Source: Brevibacillus centrosporus (GTDB lineage Bacteria > Bacillota > Bacilli > Brevibacillales > Brevibacillaceae). Taken from it: a stretch of 55,973 bases of DNA. Below are positions 50,341-55,973 of the stretch, piece after piece (the first letter of the stretch is position 1; every line of letters begins with the position of its first letter). The notes below the pieces were generated by a model, which saw only the letters and a program-made list of their open reading frames with translations, had not been told where the DNA came from and did no database searches. Where the stretch lies: positions 1 to 55,973 of the forward strand of contig NZ_RHHP01000043.1 of the NCBI RefSeq assembly GCF_003710815.1, written 5' to 3'. The translations under genes and the position numbers were made by a program.

Positions 50341-51351
50341 TCACTCCTTCTCTATCTTCAGCACCTTTCGCCTGCGCTTGACGAGTGCAACCACTTGTTT
50401 ACTTACTGCCAGTGCATCGTGTCGCAGATAGCCGTCCTCAAATGTGACCAGCGGCTTGGCGACGACCTGTAGCCCTAGCTGTCGCAGCTTTTTCAGATCA
50501 CATGGGACAGGAGCTGCTCCCTTTTCCGCATACTTTTCCAATACATAGGCTGGCAGCTCTGCTGAATTAACAATAATCGTATCTAAAAATGGTCCATCGA
50601 CGTGCTCATACATGACGTTGACGTGCTTGGAAGCGGTAAACCCATCCGTCTCCCCAGGCTGTGTCATCACGTTGCAGATGTAAATCTTCGGAGCCGTCGA
50701 GCTTTTGATAGCGTCAAACAATCCTCGAACCAGCAAATTGGGCAGGATACTCGTGTACAAGCTTCCCGGCCCAATCAGGATCGCATCTGCTTCAGCGATC
50801 GCTGACAGAGCATCTGCCAGGGGAACTGCATCCTCCGGGTCGAGAAAGACTCGTTTGATTTCCTTTCCAGTCAGTGGAATCTGCGACTCTCCTACCACGT
50901 ACGACCCGTCTGTCATTTCCGCGACGAGACGAATCGACTGTGTCGACGCGGGTAAAACATCCCCTCGAACCGCCAGAACTCCGCTCAATGTTTTCACAGC
51001 TGTAACGAAGTCTCCCGTAATCTCGTTCATCGCTGCAAGTAATAGATTTCCCAAATTATGCCCTGCTAAACCCGTGCCTGCGGAAAAACGATACTGCATC
51101 ACTTTTTCCATCAATGGTTCCGTATCAGCTAGAGCCGTCAAAACGTTTCGAATATCTCCTGGCGGGAGCATATCCATTTCCTCGCGCAATCGACCAGAGC
51201 TTCCCCCATCATCGGCTACTGTCACAATTGCAGTTATATGCACAGGCTCGTGCTTCAGCCCTCGTAACAAAACGGACAGACCCGTACCTCCGCCGATTAC
51301 GACAAGACGCAACTGCCTTGCCTGCAGCCTCCCCATTCCCTTAGTAGGCAT
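50341..51351 (-). CDS. yvcK: YvcK/CofD-like protein (GlmR)
   Basis: 336 residues. It starts with VVIGGGTGLSVLLRGLK, followed by DDGGSSGRLREEMDMLPPGD, and has GPGSLYTSILPNLLV near 220 and the NVMTQPGETDGF segment. It binds UDP-GlcNAc and supports cell-wall precursor supply during gluconeogenic growth. The start ATG has AATGAGGTG upstream. Confidence 0.96.
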   Translation of the reverse strand: MPTKGMGRLQARQLRLVVIGGGTGLSVLLRGLKHEPVHITAIVTVADDGGSSGRLREEMDMLPPGDIRNVLTALADTEPLMEKVMQYRFSAGTGLAGHNLGNLLLAAMNEITGDFVTAVKTLSGVLAVRGDVLPASTQSIRLVAEMTDGSYVVGESQIPLTGKEIKRVFLDPEDAVPLADALSAIAEADAILIGPGSLYTSILPNLLVRGLFDAIKSSTAPKIYICNVMTQPGETDGFTASKHVNVMYEHVDGPFLDTIIVNSAELPAYVLEKYAEKGAAPVPCDLKKLRQLGLQVVAKPLVTFEDGYLRHDALAVSKQVVALVKRRRKVLKIEKE

Positions 51352-51438
51352 ATGTCACCTCATTATCCCTATTGCACACAAACACATGGCCTGGCTTTTA
51401 ACGGGAACGATCCCCTTTATCTTCCTGCCATCCTATGC

Positions 51439-52320
51439 TCACTTGTTCTTTTCCATGTCTCGATGACTAACCCGTACGGTAAAATCTTTGCCAAAGGTCT
51501 CACCCAGATGCTCCGCAATCGCTACGGAACGGTGCTTCCCTCCCGTACAGCCAATCCCAATCACCAGCTGACTTTTTCCTTCGCGCTGATAATGCGGCAG
51601 TGTGTAGGACAAAAAGTCGACCAGCTTCTCGATAAACTCTTGTGTTTCTTTGTGCTTCATCACGTATTCCGCCACTTCCGGATCACAACCGGTTTTAGGA
51701 CGAAGGTCTTCTACATAGTGCGGGTTCGGTAAAAACCGCACATCAAACATCAAGTCGGCATCGATCGGTGTGCCGTATTTAAACCCGAACGAGAGTACGT
51801 TGATCGTAAGCGGTGAACCTTGCTGACCGTATTGGTTAATGATTTTTTCCCGCAGCTGGGCAGGTTTCATTTGACTTGTATCAATAATCTGATGCGCCCA
51901 GCCCTTCATTTCCTGCAGCAGGCGTCGTTCAGCATGAATTCCTTCCAATGGCGAACCGTTTGGCGACAACGGGTGGCGACGACGTGTTTCCTTGTATCTG
52001 GACACCAGCGTGGTATCACTCGCATCGAGGTAGAGAATATGGTACGAAAGTCCGCTCATCTGGTTCAGGCTTTCGATCGTGACTGACAAGCTCTCAAAGA
52101 ACTCCCGCCCACGCAAATCGATTACCAACGCAACCCGCTCAATACTTCCACCGGACTGTTTGACCAGTTCAGCGAATTTAGGAATCAGTACTGGCGGTAG
52201 GTTGTCTACGCAAAAGTAGCCCAGGTCCTCCAAGCTTTGTACCGCAACCGTTTTTCCTGCACCTGACATTCCCGTAATGATCAGCAGATTTATGGCCTTA
52301 TCGTTTCCCAATTCTGTCAC
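51439..52320 (-). CDS. rapZ: RNase adapter / nucleotide-binding protein RapZ (YvcJ)
   Basis: 293 residues from a GTG behind AGGAGGCGAG. Walker A TGMSGAGKT, FCVDNLPP, RYKETRRRHPLS and the C-terminal VGIGCTGGKHRSVAIAE with EDLRPKTG before it. In Bacillus it is a nucleotide-binding protein affecting competence; in Gram-negatives it controls glmZ RNA. First gene of the rapZ-yvcK-whiA-crh unit. Confidence 0.97.
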   Translation of the reverse strand: MTELGNDKAINLLIITGMSGAGKTVAVQSLEDLGYFCVDNLPPVLIPKFAELVKQSGGSIERVALVIDLRGREFFESLSVTIESLNQMSGLSYHILYLDASDTTLVSRYKETRRRHPLSPNGSPLEGIHAERRLLQEMKGWAHQIIDTSQMKPAQLREKIINQYGQQGSPLTINVLSFGFKYGTPIDADLMFDVRFLPNPHYVEDLRPKTGCDPEVAEYVMKHKETQEFIEKLVDFLSYTLPHYQREGKSQLVIGIGCTGGKHRSVAIAEHLGETFGKDFTVRVSHRDMEKNK

Positions 52321-52429
52321 GCAACTCGCCTCCTACGATTCTGACAATAGCATACCATATTGACCGGCCCATTCGCACCTTTTTGGGAGTTTCCCCGCTT
52401 TTCCCAACAAGGGAACAAGCCCTTATAGA

Positions 52430-52463
52430 CAAAAAAGATGCGCGACTGAGTACCAGCCACGCA
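52430..52463 (-). terminator. Terminator after trxB
   Basis: TTGCGTGGCTGG pairs imperfectly with TCAGTCGCGCA on the minus strand, followed by TTTTTTG. Confidence 0.6.
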
Positions 52464-52543
52464 ACAATTGTTTATATAGATAAGGGGGTCAATTCATTGA
52501 CTTAATCATAACTCCCAATTATTTCACCTATGTTACAACCAGG

Positions 52544-53503
52544 TTAAGAGATTGTGACATTTTGTTCCTTTAATGCTTCATTCAGTTCTTCCACGTAGTG
52601 TTGAGCCGATTGAGCGGCAATGGAACCGTCGCCTGTAGCTGTCACAACTTGGCGCAGCAATTTTTCACGAACGTCCCCTGCTGCAAATACACCTTTTACT
52701 TTGGTGTTCATTTTTTCATCGGTCAAGACGTAGCCAGCATCGTTTGTAATTCCCAGCGGACGTACGCTTTCCGTCAGTGGATCCATCCCTACATAAATGA
52801 ATACGCCATCCGTAGCGAATTCACTTTGCTCACCTGTTTTCAAGTTTTCCAGCAAAACGGATTGCACTTTGCCTTCTCCACGAATTTCTTTCACCTGTGT
52901 ATCCCAGATGACTTCGATTTTTTCATTTTCGAACGCGCGTTTTTGCAAGATCTTTTGCGCACGGAATTGGTCACGTCGGTGAATAATGGTCACTTTGGTA
53001 GCAAAGCGAGTCAGGAACACCGCTTCTTCAACTGCAGAGTCACCGCCCCCTACAACAACCAGCTCTTTGTTGCGGAAGAAAGCGCCGTCACACACTGCGC
53101 AATACGATACGCCGCGGCCAGACAGCTCTTTTTCACCCGGAGCACCCAACAGACGATGCTCAGCACCTGTCGCGATGATTACGGATTTAGCCAAGTATTC
53201 TTTATCTCCAGTAACAACCCGTTTGTACGGTGCTTCGTCACCGATTTCCTTGATTTCTCCGTATGCGTATTCCGCACCGAACTGTTGGGCGTGCTCGAAC
53301 ATTTTGGTCGAAAGATCCGGACCGAGAATAGAGGAGAAGCCTGGGTAGTTCTCGATCTCTTCTGTGTTCGCCATTTGGCCACCAGGGATACCGCGCTCCA
53401 GCATCAGGGTGCTCATATTCGCGCGAGAAGTGTATACAGCAGCCGTCATACCGGCAGGGCCAGCACCGGCTATAATTACATCATAAATTTTTTGGTCACT
53501 CAT
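52544..53503 (-). CDS. trxB: Thioredoxin reductase
   Basis: 319 residues from the ATG at 53503, with GGAGGC upstream. FAD motif IIAGAGPAGMTAAVY, redox pair in YCAVCDGAFF (about residue 137), NADPH motif GGGDSAVEEA and GVFAAGDVREK near the end. It reduces thioredoxin with NADPH. Confidence 0.98.
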   Translation of the reverse strand: MSDQKIYDVIIAGAGPAGMTAAVYTSRANMSTLMLERGIPGGQMANTEEIENYPGFSSILGPDLSTKMFEHAQQFGAEYAYGEIKEIGDEAPYKRVVTGDKEYLAKSVIIATGAEHRLLGAPGEKELSGRGVSYCAVCDGAFFRNKELVVVGGGDSAVEEAVFLTRFATKVTIIHRRDQFRAQKILQKRAFENEKIEVIWDTQVKEIRGEGKVQSVLLENLKTGEQSEFATDGVFIYVGMDPLTESVRPLGITNDAGYVLTDEKMNTKVKGVFAAGDVREKLLRQVVTATGDGSIAAQSAQHYVEELNEALKEQNVTIS

Positions 53504-53582
53504 ATAGGATGCCTCCTTCGTCAAGCAGGTTTGTCTTTGCTCATTTCTTGTTTCTTATTTATACTTATTATAATGTAAGAAT

Positions 53583-55226
53583 CTATTTAAAATCAAGCTT
53601 CGACAACACTTTGACGCACTTCGCTACCGTAGAAATAGAAACCCCGTACTTTTCAGCAAGATAGGCTTGCGATTTCTTCTGATGACTCACCGCTCCGTAT
53701 ACATATTCTAATGCAGCGACCCATGCGATTGATTTCCGCACTTGTACATGATTGACTGCGTACTTCTGATGCTCCGCCCAGAACTGGAGGCACCAATTCC
53801 CGGCAGCTTCCTGACCTTCCTCGAACAAGTAGAGGCGAATTCCCTCTTCTACACTCTCCACATCCTGTAGGCTTGCATCTGCCTTTTCTACTGGGTTTGG
53901 AGCATCCTGTGGCATTGCAGCTCCCATATCTGCCAAAGCCAGCAGAGCCAGCTTCTGAAGCTGCTCGTTGTCGGTCGAGTGGTAAAACTGGCGAACCGCT
54001 GTTTCCGCTTCGTCATCACCAATCATTGACAATGTCTGCAGTACGGCAAACTTCACTTCATCTCTGCCATGCTGCAGCGCCCACAGCAGCGAAGCGCGAA
54101 TCATGGGATCGGTCTTGAAATCTTCAACGCCGTTAAACGTGGCTTGCTCCCACGAGACTTCCCGCTGTGTCGGGTTGTATTGATACGGGATCGGTTTTAT
54201 AGTTTCCCCTTCTTGCTCGCTTTTTACCATCTGAATGTATTGATCTGCGACACCGGCTTCCGGATCCATTTGCTTTGCTTTTTGCCACCAGCGCAGCGCT
54301 TGGTCTTTTCGTCCGCTCAAATAGGCAGAGATCGCAGCGTAATGATACGTACACGCTTCATGTGGACGGCCTGCCTTCAGGATGCGCTGGTAGTGGAAGT
54401 ACGCCTCTTCGTGCTGTCCGAGAACCCCCATGGTAGTTGCCAGCTTATACGTGTTTTCCGGATGGAAGGGCACAACCTTTTTCAGCATGTCCATCAGCGC
54501 AATCAATTCGGTCGTATGATTGTGATGGGAAAGCAGCACCGCCAAATTGCACAGGGCATGGAGGTTGCCTTGCTCCATTTCCAATGTCTTTTCGATCGTC
54601 TTCATGGACTGCTGAAAATCGCCTGCGTAATAATAGGCGAGCGACAAATTGTTCCAGGCTGGGAGAAAGGACGGGTCATTATCCACGATTTCTTTTAAGG
54701 TGTCCAGTGCTTCCAAAAAGCGGCCTTCTTCCAGACTGCGACGTGCACGCTCGTGCTTGCTGTAGACGTCTTCGTTCTCGCTCGGTTGAAAATGACGCGG
54801 CGGCATATCGAGCTCAAAATAGATGTAGTCTAAAAGGTCCTCTGCATCCTCACGGTATGGTCCGTTGCCATCCTCCTGGAGGTAGCGAACCGCCATTTCT
54901 TCCGCCATCTGATAATCTTCCAGATTGGCGTAGTTGTTAGCCATGTAGAAGTATACTTCCGACATGGACGTATCCCATTTTTCTATTACCTCATAGAGAA
55001 CATCATTTGAGGCTTCAAACTGTCCTGTCTCAGCGAGTGCGCTGGCCAGATGGCAATGGCACTCAGCGTTGGCAGGCTCAAGCTCAATCGCTCGGCGAAA
55101 GGAACGCAATGCTTTTTCATAGTCATACCGATTTAAAAAGCGCGTGCCACGATCCACAAAAAAAGCGGCATCTTGCTTAAAGTCAACGACGGTTGTTTTC
55201 TTCAAAATACTCTTGTTATGTTTCAT
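53583..55226 (-). CDS. yvcD: TPR-repeat protein with C-terminal HTH, YvcD-like
   Basis: 547 residues from the ATG at 55226 behind TTGGAGG. Several tetratricopeptide repeats fill about 30-330 (FRRAIELEPANAECHCHLAS, FLPAWNNLSLAYYYAGDFQQ, HEEAYFHYQRIL, YHYAAISAYLSGRKDQALRW). A HEAT-like region is near 375-450. The C-terminus ends in an HTH-like stretch (AYLAEKYGVSISTVAKCVKV). Function unknown. It neighbours trxB as in B. subtilis. Confidence 0.88.
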   Translation of the reverse strand: MKHNKSILKKTTVVDFKQDAAFFVDRGTRFLNRYDYEKALRSFRRAIELEPANAECHCHLASALAETGQFEASNDVLYEVIEKWDTSMSEVYFYMANNYANLEDYQMAEEMAVRYLQEDGNGPYREDAEDLLDYIYFELDMPPRHFQPSENEDVYSKHERARRSLEEGRFLEALDTLKEIVDNDPSFLPAWNNLSLAYYYAGDFQQSMKTIEKTLEMEQGNLHALCNLAVLLSHHNHTTELIALMDMLKKVVPFHPENTYKLATTMGVLGQHEEAYFHYQRILKAGRPHEACTYHYAAISAYLSGRKDQALRWWQKAKQMDPEAGVADQYIQMVKSEQEGETIKPIPYQYNPTQREVSWEQATFNGVEDFKTDPMIRASLLWALQHGRDEVKFAVLQTLSMIGDDEAETAVRQFYHSTDNEQLQKLALLALADMGAAMPQDAPNPVEKADASLQDVESVEEGIRLYLFEEGQEAAGNWCLQFWAEHQKYAVNHVQVRKSIAWVAALEYVYGAVSHQKKSQAYLAEKYGVSISTVAKCVKVLSKLDFK

Positions 55227-55329
55227 AGAACCTCCAACATCGTAGGAGAAGCACTCCAAGTATCGTACCAGATGCGCTCGCGCCCTACAAGCTGACTCGT
55301 CTTGTAAGTGTTTTTGTGCCTAAAAGCAG

Positions 55330-55363
55330 GAAAACACCACTTGCTATGGAGCCAGTGGTGTTT
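55330..55363 (-). terminator. Terminator of the tRNA cluster
   Basis: AAACACCACTGGC pairs with GCAAGTGGTGTTTT on the minus strand, just after tRNA-Gly. Confidence 0.8.
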
Positions 55364-55374
55364 ACAGACAAGAA

Positions 55375-55450
55375 TGGAGCGGACGAAGGGTCTCGAACCC
55401 TCGACCTTCGCCTTGGCAAGGCGACGCTCTACCAATTGAGCTACGTCCGC
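55375..55450 (-). tRNA. tRNA-Gly (anticodon GCC)
   Basis: Acceptor GCGGACG pairs with CGTCCGC, anticodon loop TTGCCAA, T-arm with GGTTCGAGACC, CCA encoded. Last gene of the cluster. Confidence 0.96.
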
Positions 55451-55489
55451 ATGTGGTAACATTTTCTTTATTCAATTTAAGGTAAAAAC

Positions 55490-55565
55490 TGGTGAGCCAT
55501 GAAGGACTCGAACCTTCGACCCTCTGATTAAAAGTCAGATGCTCTACCAACTGAGCTAATGGCTC
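55490..55565 (-). tRNA. tRNA-Lys (anticodon TTT)
   Basis: Acceptor GAGCCAT pairs with ATGGCTC, anticodon loop CTTTTAA, T-arm AGGTTCGAGTCCT, CCA encoded. Confidence 0.96.
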
Positions 55566-55570
55566 GTACA

Positions 55571-55646
<76 letters not shown>

Positions 55647-55671
55647 ATACTTATATTCCGTTTTTATGCCA

Positions 55672-55700
55672 TTTAGAAATGGCGGAGCTGACGGGACTCG
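55672..55700 (-). repeat. Partial tRNA-Asp copy (29-bp direct repeat, copy 1)
   Basis: 29 bases identical to 55823-55851. They contain the tRNA-Asp 3' end (acceptor strand, CCA and part of the T-arm), then the match stops inside the T-loop. The sequence up to the intact tRNA-Asp (55701-55822) holds a GGTTCACCCAAGAAGGTGAAC hairpin and no gene. Confidence 0.85.
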
Positions 55701-55822
55701 CTTCAACTGGCGCCACTACGTCGATTAAACGACTAAGGCAAGCCAGATCTGCAGTACCCGTGTATTCCTCTCCGTTCACCTTCTTGGGTGAACCCGTTTA
55801 CGGGTGAGAGGCCCGCAACTAC

Positions 55823-55851
55823 TTTAGAAATGGCGGAGCTGACGGGACTCG
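55823..55851 (-). repeat. 29-bp direct repeat, copy 2, at the tRNA-Asp 3' end
   Basis: Identical to 55672-55700. It is part of the intact tRNA-Asp plus nine bases of its 3' flank. Confidence 0.85.
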
Positions 55852-55907
55852 AACCCGCGACCTCCGGTGTGACAGACCGGCGTGAACTCCAACTTCACCA
55901 CAGCTCC
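55831..55907 (-). tRNA. tRNA-Asp (anticodon GTC)
   Basis: Acceptor GGAGCTG pairs with CAGCTCC, anticodon loop CTGTCAC, T-arm GGGTTCGAGTCCC, CCA encoded. First tRNA of the cluster. The sequence beyond it (GTATTCAGTTTTGAAGGAAT on the minus strand) resembles rRNA-operon spacers, so an rRNA operon may lie just outside the window. Confidence 0.95.
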
Positions 55908-55973
55908 GTGGAAAAGGATATTGACTACTGTCATTCCTTCAAAACTGAATACGCATGTTTGCTAAGATGTGTG

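Overview
The window looks like chromosome of a spore-forming Firmicute of the Brevibacillus/Paenibacillaceae type. This is inferred from gene order and family content (rnr-smpB-ssrA, cggR-gapA-pgk-tpiA-gpmI-eno, rapZ-yvcK-whiA-crh, trxB-yvcD, sspH, a Gln15 HPr paralogue, Fur- and CtsR-type operators), not from a database match.

Layout. (1) 1-11.7 kb is an accessory region directly downstream of the ssrA 3' end. On the minus strand it holds two Rep-family replication initiators, one with an in-frame TGA. It also holds two truncated Rhs C-terminal tips, each with an adjacent candidate immunity gene and a nearly identical terminator. Other parts are a broken IS110 transposase, an IS3 (IS150-type) element whose transposase reading frame runs into an Rhs toxin tip, a serine recombinase, small HTH regulators, a NUDIX gene and an MrpR-like (tyrosine-recombinase-fold) repressor. 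Three copies of a palindrome-like motif lie around the repressor and the second rep gene. (2) 11.8-16.6 kb holds tmRNA, smpB, rnr, secG and a membrane-anchored cytochrome c. (3) 16.7-25.1 kb holds a FetAB-type exporter, an ECF sigma/anti-sigma pair, a Fur-controlled siderophore importer and a decayed small gene. (4) 25.1-35.4 kb is the glycolytic operon, with an NhaC-type antiporter gene between cggR and gapA, a CggR operator, then a glutaredoxin-like gene and rpoN. (5) 35.6-40.8 kb is a second siderophore locus with two permeases, two paralogous binding proteins and a tRNA-Arg, but no ATPase. (6) 40.9-49.4 kb holds a PAS histidine kinase, several very small genes, an orphan amino-acid binding protein, clpP with a CtsR box, an IS3 remnant, a phosphoesterase, a heme monooxygenase, sspH and crh. 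(7) 49.4-55.2 kb holds whiA, yvcK, rapZ, trxB and yvcD. (8) The right edge is a tRNA cluster (Asp, Phe, Lys, Gly, minus strand) with a 29-bp duplicated tRNA-Asp 3' end.

How the genes work together. Iron handling is the main theme of the core region: three siderophore-binding lipoproteins and two permease pairs, with one ATPase gene probably serving both, five Fur-box-like sites, an iron-export-type ABC pair and a heme-degrading monooxygenase. The most unusual part is the left accessory region. There, two modules with the order transposase, Rhs toxin tip, immunity gene, conserved terminator, Rep protein sit side by side, and an MrpR-like protein appears to control itself and one rep gene through shared operators.
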